Assembly (NCBI RefSeq): GCF_000835495.1
Contig: NW_015622542.1
Span: 6,881,936 to 6,945,935 of the forward strand
Direction of reading: 5' to 3'
Length of the DNA stretch: 64,000 nucleotides
From: Cladophialophora immunda
Taxonomy: Eukaryota > Ascomycota > Eurotiomycetes > Chaetothyriales > Herpotrichiellaceae
Part shown: piece by piece, positions 11,008-20,934 of the stretch
Numbering within the stretch: the stretch's first letter is position 1
Layout: each line of letters opens with the position of its first letter
Program-made: the position numbers and the translations under genes
The notes under the pieces: generated by a model
Database searches by the model: none
What the model was told of the DNA's origin: nothing
The model's input: the letters and a program-made list of their open reading frames with translations, nothing else

Positions 11008-11726
11008 CGGGTTTGTCTGGCCGCAATCAGATGAAAGAGGTCGACGCGCTTGACGCGTAAATTGTCGAGGCGGAATGGTCGCCGCTTTTAGGGATGCCGG
11101 ACTTCATAAGAGGATGAACGAGCACTACTCGGTAGATACCTAGTAACCACGTACCGAATACTGGTAATTTCTTATTCACAAAATAAACCCAGCAGGATGA
11201 AATATGTGGGATACGTTTGAGCTAGAGTCATTGAAAGGAAAAGGTCCATTCTTGCTCTTCAAGCCTTGTTTTCACAGGAGCAATAGCTCTGGTAGGCAGC
11301 CCATAATCGTCAGCAAAATAGAAAGACAAGTGAACCAGGTGCATAGTGAGAGGATACAAATACACTAGGAAGAGACGAGCAAAATGTGTTCCTGTAAATT
11401 GATAGACTTTGAAGGCACAGCTATCTACATATTGGATTTTCATCTCAGTCTCATAATACCGCCCATCAGATAATGAAGCAGTTTGCTAAAAGTTCACAAA
11501 CATAGAAAGCCAACAGCCCTGTTCCGTTTCACTGCATTCTTGAATAGCCTCCCCTTGAACCATTATGAGCATTTCAACAATGCAATTGAACGGGACGTAC
11601 CAGCTTCACAAGGCAATATGCCCCGGGTTTCCGCGCCAGGGGCTGGGACAGGCATCAGTAGCGCTTCGAGCATTCTTTCTGACACAGCTTCCCGTTTACG
11701 CTGTCGACGATAGGGGATCACAATTT
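11008..11726. other. intergenic region upstream of msh1
   Basis: About 720 bp, AT-richer than the flanking genes, holding the msh1 promoter on its left side and the tail of the F-box pseudogene on its right. I see no gene in it. Confidence 0.5.
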
Positions 11727-13849
11727 TTAATTGAATATCTGATAACACTGTTCCATAACATCAAGTCCAAGTAACTCCGTCTCGTACTGCATTAGTGGCT
11801 GTTGTTCTTCCCACTCAAGTTCTGCTATGCGGCGAAATTGTTGCATAACTTCAAGGCCAAGCATCTCCGTCTCGTACTGCAATAAGAGCTGCTGTTCTTG
11901 CCATTCAAGTTCTGCCACTTGTTGATCGAGCTCGGTAGTATGGCTAGGTATTTCATGCTCGAATTCCTTGCCAGAAGGGTCGGAATCTGGATTCGGCCAG
12001 AGAGCCCAATGCGGACGGTACCTAAAGAGGATCAAGGACTCAGGTTGGACTTTCGTGTCAACCCACCAGTTGCAGATGCAACCTTCTGCGCCAAGCATGG
12101 TGTAGGCGAAATCCTTGACTTTCGGCCACCGGAGCTGGAATTCCTCGTGAATGGATATGAACTCGCTAGGGCGACGCCTGATATCGATGGGCCCGACGTG
12201 GACATTTTTCAAAATCTGAGAGCGCCGGCATCTGGAGTGGAGGATATCCCCAAAGAAGCTCTTCGATAGGATAGTTTGACCAAAGCAGACCGACAGGCCA
12301 TGTGGTTAGAATACGTTGAACGGCGTTCCGGAGTCTCTCAGCACTGCTTGTAACGGCACTTGGGAGAACAGGGTAGTGGAATGTTCTCTTAGGGTCGAAG
12401 GACAAATTGACGTTCAGCTGAGCGAGTCATTGGAAGAGTGTCTTTGGATCGAGATCAAACAGAAAGGCAGTCCCTTTCAAGCAAATTGAGAGCCTGGAAA
12501 CAGGAAGTTGTCCTTGTTCGCATAACCATAGGAGTAGGCATCTCGCATCAAGCGTCACGTTGGTTAAGACGAGCTTTTCCAACTTAGGAAGCTTGACCAA
12601 GCCGAGATCTAGCTTTGCATAGAGCGAAAGCATCATATCCTGGGTCATCCAATGCGGTCGGAGGTATTCTGCTAACATGTCGGATAAGGTGCTGTAAAGC
12701 GGTGGCGCTTCTCTAGACCTCTCCAAAGAATCGTTCTCATCTGGCTCCGACCGAGAAGAGTTTTCGTATCCTTCTGTGGAGTAGTCATCTTCCAAGAAGT
12801 CCCGGTCTGGGTCGGCGTAAAGTTCTTCAATCAAACCTGGGCCTGGGTCGCTGTAACTGGCTCGAACGAAAATTCTCGTAGCTCAGGGAATGAGAGTATG
12901 CCCCCAAAAGTATCCTCGAGTAACCATCGGAGGTTAACGTGATTCGCCGGTGGCCAACCATCCTTGCAGTATCTGAGCCGGAATGACATGTTCTGGATGG
13001 CAGAGCAGGAACAACCAGGGATGGTGTATCCGCGCACTGCTCCACAGCCATTCATCTCAGATCTTCCCTTCTTCGTCATGCGAAACCAGTCCTTATCGAA
13101 AAATTCCACCGACGTTTGACGGAGGGACAGTGTTGGAGCAGTTCAAATACCCCTGCACCAGTGCGCAATATTTGTTCAGCTTCTTCATGCATAGCGACTT
13201 CTCCGTCGTCACACATCTTTCGCTTTGGCCGCAGTCCCCACGCGGCATGGCCCGAAAGCTCCCATAGAAGTCCTTGGACCCTCTTTCTCACGCAGGGATC
13301 AACACAAGCCGACTCCAAATCGTAGTCATCTGATATGACACATTCATATTCATAGCAATGGGTGAGGTTTCGTAGGGCCTCCGACATAGAGTCGACAGCT
13401 AAAGATCGAAGTAGGTCTCCCTCTTTTGAATAGATATTGGTATATTCCAGATGAAGGGCTAAAGTTTCCGATCGACCCATTCCTTTGAGAAGATTATGGT
13501 ACCTCTCCCTCCATACTAGACCATCGAGACATTCTTCGAACAATATCAGCGGATTCCAAACAATTCGTCTTACAAGGGAAGCGTAGGTGGAATTGCAAAG
13601 ACTCCGAAGCCCTGCCCAGGATTTCTCATAGCTGTTCAGATAGGCCGTGCTGAATAAGTAGTGAGCACCTATCAGAGACCAGTCGCGACATACAAGGGGC
13701 ATTGTTTTCAGTGCGAGAGGACTCAGAGGTTCGAGAATGCGGTGCCAAATCTCAGCGGGCAAGGCAGGAGCTTGAGACGGCCTCGTGAAGCCTGTCGCGG
13801 GATGTGGGAGGTTGGATTGATTCTCTGGACTTGGATTTGGACGTGACAT
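11727..13849 (-). pseudogene. F-box/leucine-rich-repeat-like protein, disrupted
   Basis: The first 258 codons from ATG 13849 encode an F-box (ALPAEIWHRILEPLSPLALK and then PLVCRDWSLIGAHYLF). Downstream coding signal continues but jumps frame near 13130 (into SVEFFDKDWFRM) and near 12860 (into SDPGPGLIEELYADPDRDF). It then meets an in-frame TGA at 12427-12429, resumes in the same frame (LSFDPKRTFHYPVLP), and shifts again near 12240 into LKNVHVGPIDIRRRP before ending at 11727. No pair of splice sites with a plausible intron length explains these changes. LRR-like text such as LPKLEKLVLTNVTLDARCL supports one ancestral gene. F-box proteins choose substrates for SCF ubiquitin ligases. Unannotated introns or assembly errors are possible alternatives; several independent breaks favour decay. 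Confidence 0.65.
11752..11931 (-). repeat. 90-bp tandem duplication, two copies
   Basis: Two diverged copies of a 90-bp unit lie head to tail; the shared CTCCGTCTCGTACTGCA recurs exactly 90 bp apart (about 11776 and 11866). In the minus frame each copy encodes about 30 residues of the pattern AELEWxEQQxLxQYETExLG, a Glu/Gln-rich helix. The period is a whole number of codons, so the duplication arose, or was tolerated, while the reading frame mattered. Confidence 0.85.
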
Positions 13850-14424
13850 CGAGGAAGAAGAAAATGTCAAAGGGTCTGTCTGAATCGCTTGCGACCCCTG
13901 TTGGGCACGGTTCTGAAAGTGTCTGCAATGGCTTCGCCCGGCGGAGTCACTTTTGACGTGCCACAAGGACAGAGTCGGTGTGAACAGGAGGGTGAAGCAG
14001 AATCTCTGAGAGGGAGGCGGGTGATGATGTGACTGGCAGAATTCTCTGCTGATGCCTGCCAGACTTGGGATTTGTGCAAGGGGCAGGCGCGACTTGCATG
14101 CTCAGCCTTGTCGCGGATGCAAGGCTGATGCTTCGTGTCTCTCCTCAGCCCATCGGATTGTGAATCACATAGATTGGCCATCGATTGGTGCCTTGGTCTC
14201 CCTTCTTTCTTGCTAATGCTTTCGTGACCTTCTGAGCATCGTGTCACAAAAGGGGCTGTCTGGTAACGGAGGGATTGAGCTCATGTGTCCCTGAATACCT
14301 GTACATTTAGACCGCAGGACAGGATCCTGTCCTGGTACCCAGGATGCCACTTCCTCGAAGTTGTTGGGACCTATTTTCCCGCCATAATGCGGACTGCACC
14401 CATGGGATCTTCAACCGCCTATAC
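13850..14424. other. intergenic region between two pseudogenes
   Basis: Contains the former promoter of the F-box gene. Open frames here (for example 13867-14247, -) show no recognisable motif. Nothing else was identified. Confidence 0.45.
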
Positions 14425-15238
14425 TCAGAACTCCACTTCAAAATCCTTGATGTTGCCAGCTGTCAGGGATTCTTTGGCCAACCTGTCGGCCTCTTTGTTG
14501 AAACATCTTGGGACATGCCAGAAATACACCGAGACACTCAGGTCATCTTGGATCAAATTGACCATTTTGCTCAGCGACTTCAGGAGGTCAGAGTTTGCAA
14601 CAGGAGTGCGGCGATCGGTACGAAAACCATTCTTCTGCCACTTTCTCATCTATGCAGTCATTCCTTGCACAACATAATTCGAGTCTGTCTTAATCACGAC
14701 ATTTGTCATACCGTTCAATTTATGGTTGGTTTTCAGCAGCCTCCTGACCCGCGAGGGCGCAGATAGGTGCCAACAGTTCTGCTTGCTGATTTGTCGAGAA
14801 CCGGCTGGGAAGGCCTGTGCTTATGTTGTCAGGCGAGGCGTCGCCGAAGTAGACACCAATGCCTGCTTCCACGTCGAAGTTCTGCTTTCCATTTCCAGAG
14901 CAAGCCCCGTCGACAGCAACTACAAGATTGTTCAAATGCGCCTCTCTCCGATTGTGTTCTGGGCAGGGATCGCCGTGGGGACAGACGAGGTAGCTGAAAG
15001 TCCCCTCATAACACTCCGTCACCATATCATCTGGTTCAAATTCCTCTGAAAATTCCCAATCCTCGGGATTGAATCTTTCGGCGACGCTGATGGCGGTGTT
15101 GGCACGAGACACTTCGAGCTCGAGTGAGTGGAGGAATTTGGGTAATCGTAGAGACCTTCGGCGACCCTTGTTGACTGAGTGCCGGTGATGGTCGGGTTCT
15201 CTGACCTCTTCTACAGCAGCCATGGGAAAGATCCACAT
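14425..15238 (-). pseudogene. RNase H-domain protein, disrupted by a frameshift and a stop
   Basis: The 5' part encodes an N-terminal region ending in CPHGDPCPEHNRR, then the start of an RNase H fold: VVAVDGACSGNGKQNF with the first catalytic Asp, followed by TNQQAELLAPICAL with the catalytic Glu. The frame then ends early, but a +1 shift near 14760-14790 gives KLNGMTNVVIKTDSNYVVQG, holding the next catalytic Asp. It continues into GMTA-stop-MRKWQKNGF, where relatives have Trp; TAG at 14650-14652 is one base from TGG. The rest (ANSDLLKSLSKMVNLIQDD and FWHVPRCFNKEADRLAKESL) completes the domain. Intact relatives occur in ascomycetes as stand-alone RNase H-like proteins. Both breaks must be reversed for a full protein, so the gene is probably dead. 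No intron with splice signals fits the gap. Confidence 0.75.
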
Positions 15239-15706
15239 CGGTCAAGGCGAAACAAAGGATGCAGAATCCAAGTTCAAGCTTGACGCGAGAGGGGTCGAAA
15301 AGAAAGTTATTACTGACTTGTAGGCTCTGCCTAGTAATTGGATGCTAGGCAGGCTCAGATTGCTGGTCCGTGCGTTCGACGACCCTGAAAAGCCTTCACG
15401 CAAGTGAGTGTGTCGACGAGATGGGCGATATTCCCCCCAACCCAGAAGAACTCCTCTGGTATCCATCATGCAATGTGGACGGACACGCAGTGGCACGGAT
15501 TGTTTCCGAGAGCACGCAGCCAGGTAGACAGATCAATCTCTGCTGTCACGTGTATGTACGGACGATGCAAAGGGGGAAAATATGGATCAATTGTCCCTGA
15601 AATGTCGCCAGTCGTCTCTAGAAATATCGAGTACAAGGCTTGCTTCCAGGATGGCTTGAACCTGAGGTATATCCTCCTATCCGTTGATGTATGTTTGCAG
15701 AACCCT
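15239..15706. other. intergenic region, no gene seen
   Basis: Lies between the 3' end of the SDR gene and the 5' end of the RNase H pseudogene, both on the minus strand. No motif was recognised. Confidence 0.45.
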
Positions 15707-16660
15707 TCACTCAACATATCTTTCCACAAACTCCCCACCCCAGCCCTTCAACTCGACCTTTAGAAGATCTCCCTTCTCCACCTCATCCTTCCTTGCACAC
15801 AGCTCATCAACGTCCCAATTGCCCCAGACGAGCCTCCCTTTGAGAAAATTCGCGTCGGTCTCTGCTTTGGCGGCCGCCCAGACGCACCAGGATGCAGGCA
15901 ACCGTACATCATCTTTTGCCATGTCTCGCTGTCCCTTTCTCGCCATGGCGGTAGGAATTTCACCCGGTTGGAGGTTGAATATTATGAGATCATCGGGGTT
16001 TTCGGCTTGGAGGTAGCAGAAGATGTGGAGAGCCGCGAGTTTCGATGCGGCATACGCAGAGAATGTAGTTAACATGGGGGGTGGCAAGTGAGCTGCGCCG
16101 GTGGAGATGTTGATAATGACGGGCCTGGAAACACTGCGATTGTGCGCACACACCGGCGGAGATTGAGCTGGTGAACGTGTTTTCAAGAATGCCTTAATAA
16201 CAACGAGGGCGCCTTTGACATTCGTCTCAAAGCATTGCCAATAATCATCAAGATCTGATTCGGCAATAACTGAGTGCTTATCCAGGTACCCGGCGTTGGA
16301 AACAAGAACATCGATTCCGCCTAACCTCTGGACAGTCTGATCGAAGGCGTCCTCCATAGCATTTGTCGATGCCACGTCGGCTCGAAAGACAAAACATTGG
16401 AAACCCGGGTTACTTCTAGTCTTGGCTGCTTCCTCAATCTCGGTCTTCGCACCGTCAAGCGTGAATTGTGTCCGACCTGTGATGACAATAGCCCGTGCCC
16501 CGGCCTGGGCAAAGGCGACGGCTGTTGCCTTGCCAATTCCAGTTGCGCCACCGGTAATGAAAACAGTCTTTCCGTGAGCGGATAGAGAAGGGTCAAGAGG
16601 GTCAATCGCTGCGTACGGCGAGTGATGCCATGTTTTGGTGAAGGAAGGAAACTTCGACAT
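15707..16660 (-). CDS. short-chain dehydrogenase/reductase
   Basis: A single-exon, 317-aa classical SDR. The nucleotide-binding TGGATGIGKAT lies at about residue 37. VSNAGY follows at the end of beta-4. The active site is in INISTGAAHLPPP (Ser) and YAASKLAALH (Tyr and Lys of YxxxK). The Rossmann core is followed by a C-terminal lid. The first 30 residues (SFTKTWHHSPYAAIDPLDPS) resemble fungal SDRs that often sit in secondary-metabolism or detoxification loci. The substrate cannot be inferred. Preference for NAD or NADP is uncertain; the Arg in VITGRT after beta-2 would favour NADP(H). The ATG at 16660 opens the conserved frame. It is a complete gene with no obvious partner next to it. Confidence 0.9.
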   Translation of the reverse strand: MSKFPSFTKTWHHSPYAAIDPLDPSLSAHGKTVFITGGATGIGKATAVAFAQAGARAIVITGRTQFTLDGAKTEIEEAAKTRSNPGFQCFVFRADVASTNAMEDAFDQTVQRLGGIDVLVSNAGYLDKHSVIAESDLDDYWQCFETNVKGALVVIKAFLKTRSPAQSPPVCAHNRSVSRPVIINISTGAAHLPPPMLTTFSAYAASKLAALHIFCYLQAENPDDLIIFNLQPGEIPTAMARKGQRDMAKDDVRLPASWCVWAAAKAETDANFLKGRLVWGNWDVDELCARKDEVEKGDLLKVELKGWGGEFVERYVE

Positions 16661-17464
16661 AGTGCTTTGAAGGCTTCAGGGTTGGAAGGCTTGAGATGTT
16701 TCTTCCCGTAGGGTGGCAGCTCACGCCATGCCCTCTGTAGCGAGTATACCGAGAAGACTGCCTTGTATTGATCGCATGGGGCATTTCATCAACATGTGCT
16801 CTGCTTTATACTCGAGCTGGTGGACCACCGGGACAGCACGACTGTCGTCCAGTTTATGTCTTAGGCTAGAAGATGCCATAACAGGAAGAGTTCTTCATCA
16901 AGGCTCGTCGCATTTTAGTGGAGTCTGAAACCAGTCGAGAGGAGAAACACCAATCACAACAGCCCCTATAGTGGTGTCCCTGACCATAGTGGGAGAGCAA
17001 GGCTCTGGGCTCCATACCTGCAGGTCGAGCCGTAATGATTTATCTCCGATCATCACTGAGAAGGAAAGTTGGCGCCGGGAAATTCGGTGCTTCAGTGTTC
17101 GGACGTAAGCCAATAAGCCAGCGAGAAGAGTAAGCCAGCCTCGAACGGCCGAATTCGGCCTCGTCCCTGGACAGGAAATACGACTGATAAGCCACGTCTC
17201 TTCGCTCGTTGTTGCTCGACCGGCTGCAGGTGTCTGATTATGAATGCTCATTCTGGGGCACTGCGACATTCCCCGCAAAGTGCATTAATCAGAAGACCAA
17301 GCACCAGCTGAGCGTTGAAAGTAGTGTCAATGCCATCTAACAAAGACGTCGATCGTTTTGCGCTCGACGCTCGCTGATATGACGACACTGGTCGCTCAAA
17401 ACTTTCCCCTTCTAAGAGTTGAAGCAATAAAAGCCTCTTGGCTGAAGGCTGGATGGAGTTGGGA
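16661..17464. other. intergenic region, no gene seen
   Basis: Promoter side of the SDR gene on the left and the 3' side of rtf2 on the right. Open frames are short and present on both strands without recognisable content. Confidence 0.45.
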
Positions 17465-18482
17465 CTATTTGTGTCGGGCGTTTGCTGGGATCGAAAACCC
17501 TCGGGTCATGAAATCGCCGTCCCTTCTGGCCTTCTCATCTGATTTCTTCGAGTACAAGGAACTGATGTTCTCGTTCTCACGTCTCCTTTTCTTCCTGGCT
17601 TCTTCTTCTTCCATGACTCGTGCGGTGAGACTGGCGGTTGCGGCATTCTTAATCCCATTCGGCAAATTCGGTGTCGAGGTCCCTGACTGGGGTTTCGCAG
17701 GAAGAGAGGCGTCGGACGGCGTTGTTTTCTCCTGCCCGTTTGCCCTGATTGCTTGCCCTTCCGAAGTATTCTGCACTTGTTCTAACTTGGTGTTTCCATT
17801 TGCCTTCCGCTTTTTGCTGCCGCTGGCTTTTTTCAAAGAGTGTGAGAGTCCCAAAGACCTCAAGGCTTCTATCCGCTCTATTACGAGTGCCTTGTCCTTC
17901 TCAGTGCTCGGAAGAATGGGTATGACGTCTCTTTCCTCGTAGGGAGTACCACATTGAACACATTTGCCCTCGTTCTTCATCTCCTTGATGGCTTCTTGCG
18001 AGAAAGCATGTCCGCAGGGTACGAGGTACACTGCCTTGACATTCGGACCGAGCTCTTTGGATGTGATAGGGCAGATCCATCTGTCTGATTTGGTCTTCTC
18101 GTCATGTTCTATTTCAAATTGTACCTCGACTACATCCTTCAGACTGTTGATGCGGCCCTGGATGAATTTCTCGTACTCTTGCTTGTCCACAGAGCTGGCT
18201 TCGGCGGGTAGTAGGAACTGAATGATGGCGTCCTTGTTGTAGAGGTCGCCTGAGTAATCTGAGACGATAGGCTTGACCAGGGGCTTGTGGGAGACTGGAC
18301 AGGTCGACCAACGATGAGCAAGGTGCTCTTTTTGCTTGTCTTTCAGTTCGGTGGCTGTTGGGTTCCGCGCAGCTTCCTTGACGAGCTCGCGTCGCGTAGG
18401 AATGCTGTCAACAATTAGTAAACCGTACGTCAATATCTCGCGGTGATAAAGACCAGACTCACCTTCCTCCGTCGTTCCCCAT
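17465..18482 (-). CDS. rtf2: replication termination factor 2 (Rtf2)
   Basis: Two exons, complement of 17465-18404 and 18463-18482, encode 319 aa. The tiny 20-nt first exon plus exon 2 rebuild the family's N terminus MGNDGGSIPTRRELVK exactly, which fixes the start. The Rtf2 domain has two RING-like halves: CPVSHKPLVKPIV with DLYNKDAII, then CPITSKELGPNVKAVYLVPC GHAF and CVQCGTPYEERDVIPI. The C-terminal third is Lys/Ser-rich and disordered, with basic stretches (KKRRREN) suited to nuclear import. Rtf2 is a nuclear protein that stabilises stalled replication forks; in fission yeast it acts at the RTS1 barrier, partly through splicing. The open frame reads through the 58-nt intron to an upstream ATG at 18748, but that version loses the family N terminus. 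It diverges from the small gene at 18797. Confidence 0.94.
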
Positions 18483-18796
18483 GATGCTGAATAAGTCCGG
18501 GTGGATGATCTGCGTGAGGGAATAAAGTCGCGGATGGAGAGATGGGCAGCCTTACGCCTTGGTGTTGCGGGAGGCGACAATTTCTCCGCAGCCTTCCCGT
18601 CTTCCCCTCTCTTACTCCAGCCCTCAGTCTGCGCCACCCACACCAACAACGAGCAGGCTACATACGAGTACGAGCCATTAGACCAGCTTGCTGAGGGCGG
18701 GTGGTGATTCTCGATATATCCCTCTTCGCACCACGGGGCTGTCTGCATCGGCTGTCCTCCGCCTCACGAGGTGACACATCAGTCATCGAGAGTAAA

Positions 18797-19153
18797 ATGA
18801 ATGCACAGCAACAGCTACAATACGACTTGGCCATCACTCCGAAAACAGCCAGTCTGTTAATCCGCCTCGGCTATACATCCTATCGCGACCTTCGCAGCGT
18901 TTCACCCAATCATGTCGTGGCGCAACTCAAGGCACTTCCAGACATAACGCCGTCGCAGGCAGAGCAATATCGGCGGGGTTTGAGAAGGATGGTTTGGCTC
19001 GCAACGCAGGATAACCCCCAGGAGCAAGCGAAGTTATATCCGAATTGGACCCAGAAGGCCCTCAAAGCGCGTGGCATGTGGAGAGTCGATATCGATTACG
19101 ACGGGCTTAGCGGAGATGAAGTCAATCAACTCCATCACCAGGCGAATGGATAA
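18797..19153 (+). CDS. small helix-hairpin-helix-like protein, function unknown
   Basis: A 118-aa product beginning MNAQQQLQYDLAITPKTASL. The pattern TPKTASLLIRLGYTSYRDL, followed by SPNHVVAQLKALPDITPSQA, looks like paired helix-hairpin-helix elements, as in the bacterial 'pathogenicity locus' (Cdd1) family. The end carries NWTQKALKARGMW. I remember similar small proteins in other ascomycetes, but the assignment rests on memory of the pattern only. The ATG at 18797 was chosen because the 32 codons upstream to 18701 look unlike the rest. It shares a divergent promoter of about 310 bp with rtf2. It could bind DNA, but no catalytic residue is seen. Confidence 0.7.
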   Translation: MNAQQQLQYDLAITPKTASLLIRLGYTSYRDLRSVSPNHVVAQLKALPDITPSQAEQYRRGLRRMVWLATQDNPQEQAKLYPNWTQKALKARGMWRVDIDYDGLSGDEVNQLHHQANG

Positions 19154-19233
19154 AGAGTTTTCCAGCGGCTAGGGCTGAATCCTCCGACCAGCCGAACTTA
19201 TCTACGATCCGACGGAATGTATAAAGCGTCCTG

Positions 19234-20337
19234 ATGCTGCTCACCAAAACAAATCTTCTTAGACCACTTCGACCACATCTAATCCTCTCGCCTGCAATCT
19301 TTAGGAAACGTTATCATCAACCATCCAACAATATGAGGGTTCTCTTGACAGGTGGATCCGGCTTTATCGCCGCTCACTGCGTCGACTATCTGCTTCAGCA
19401 TGGCCACTCTGTCGTCTTCACCGTGCGCTCGGCGGAGAAGGGCCAAAAGATCTTGAGGAATCATCCTGGTCAACCAAAGGACAAACTCAGCTATGTGATT
19501 GTTGGTGACATTGCACAAGAAAACGCCTTCGACGAGGCCGTGAAGTCAGATCCTCCCTTTGAGGGCGTTTTGCACACCGCGTCGCCATTCCACTTCAACG
19601 TCACGGATCCCAAGAAAGATCTCCTTGATCCTGCCATCATTGGTACGACTGGAATTCTCAAAGCGGTCAAGAAATATGCCCCTACCGTCAAGCGAGTTGT
19701 CATCACCAGTTCGTTCGCGGCAATCATAAACCCCAAATCGCACGAGAAGGTCTACAGCGAGAAGAACTGGAACCCGGTAACCGAAGAAGAAGCTACGCAG
19801 GATCCAGCGACGACATACCGCGCGTCAAAGACGTTCGCTGAGCGGGCGGCATGGGAGTTTGTCGAAAAGGAAAAGCCCAACTTTGATGTCGCGACGATCA
19901 ATCCGCCTCTCGTCCTGGGTCCGGTCGTGCACTACCTCAATTCCCTCGATACCATCAACACGTCCAACGAACGGATCCGGAACATGATCCAAGGCCGCAC
20001 GAAGGATTCCGGCCTCCCTCCAACGGGCGCCTACCTCTGGGTCGACGTCCGGGACGTCGCACTTGCCCACGTCAAGGCCCTGGAGATTCCCGAAGCCGGC
20101 GGCAAACGTTTCTTTACTACCGCCGGCCTCTATTCCAACGCCGACATCGCGAATATCATCAAGCAGCATTTCCCAGATCTGGCCAGCAAGCTGCCGGACA
20201 AGATCGAGAGCGACATGCCCCAGGATATCTATCAGTACGATAACTCGAGATCCAAGGAGGTGTTGGGGTTGAAATACCGAAGCTTGGAAGAGAGTGTTGT
20301 GGATACCGTGAAGTCATTGCTCGAAGTTGGTGCCTAG
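19234..20337 (+). CDS. NADPH-dependent ketone/aldehyde reductase, Gre2/dihydroflavonol-reductase type
   Basis: An extended-SDR enzyme of 334 aa if it begins at ATG 19333, or 367 aa from ATG 19234. The nucleotide-binding loop is LLTGGSGFIAAHCVDYLLQ. The NADP-favouring Arg is in FTVRSAEKG. VITSSFAAI and YRASKTFAERAAWEF carry the Ser and the Tyr-x3-Lys of the active site. Gre2-like enzymes reduce methylglyoxal, isovaleraldehyde and many ketones and are stress-induced. The 33-residue extension (MLLTKTNLLRPLRPHLILSP onward) is rich in Arg/Lys and has no acidic residue, as expected of a mitochondrial presequence. Two starts could therefore give cytosolic and mitochondrial forms. It lies convergent with the MFS exporter. 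Confidence 0.9.
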   Translation: MLLTKTNLLRPLRPHLILSPAIFRKRYHQPSNNMRVLLTGGSGFIAAHCVDYLLQHGHSVVFTVRSAEKGQKILRNHPGQPKDKLSYVIVGDIAQENAFDEAVKSDPPFEGVLHTASPFHFNVTDPKKDLLDPAIIGTTGILKAVKKYAPTVKRVVITSSFAAIINPKSHEKVYSEKNWNPVTEEEATQDPATTYRASKTFAERAAWEFVEKEKPNFDVATINPPLVLGPVVHYLNSLDTINTSNERIRNMIQGRTKDSGLPPTGAYLWVDVRDVALAHVKALEIPEAGGKRFFTTAGLYSNADIANIIKQHFPDLASKLPDKIESDMPQDIYQYDNSRSKEVLGLKYRSLEESVVDTVKSLLEVGA

Positions 20338-20934
20338 AGTTGCGGCTTTTGAGCACAGGTCCGAGTGTGAGAGACCGTCTGCTTGGATGTGGTTCAAGTG
20401 GTTGAAACGCCGGCTTCCTTTCAAGGGTTTGGGTCTAGACAGCAGACGCCCGAGCAGGGCCGGGCCATGTTGGATGCGGTCGCCGAGCAATAGCAGCGGA
20501 ACAGAGGACTGCGATCTAGAGAACTAGACAGTCGCCCCCATAGAAGGGAGCGGTAGACGGCTCAGAGGAACAACAAGGTCAAACATATAGAACTGGTATA
20601 CCCTATCCTAGACGATTAGACAGATTGGTTGAATCGCCCCTAGAGACTTGAAGAAACTATTCTGAAGACCGACAACCATGTATATTTTCCAGGGAATCAT
20701 ATCCGCGCCTTTTACCTAAGGTGGTTTCCATGTGGTTTCGCCGTAGAGCGCCAGTGTACCCCTGGAGATGAGTAGAGAAGAGATGGTGTGATGCTGACTC
20801 CTGGAGCCATCAAGTGGATCTCACCACGCGTTTTCCATGTCCTTTTTGCATTCTCTTGCGCTCCCGGGACATGATGAGGCCGGCTTGAGTTCGGGAGTGC
20901 ATGAGGTGCAGAGAATCACCCCCCGCTTCGACCC
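20338..20934. other. intergenic region between convergent genes
   Basis: Holds the 3' untranslated regions of the Gre2-like gene and the MFS exporter. No gene or structured element was identified. Confidence 0.5.

Noticed and set aside
17465..18748. 427-aa version of Rtf2 reading through the intron
   Set aside because: Splicing at 18462/18405 recreates the invariant family N terminus, so the long frame is a read-through artefact.
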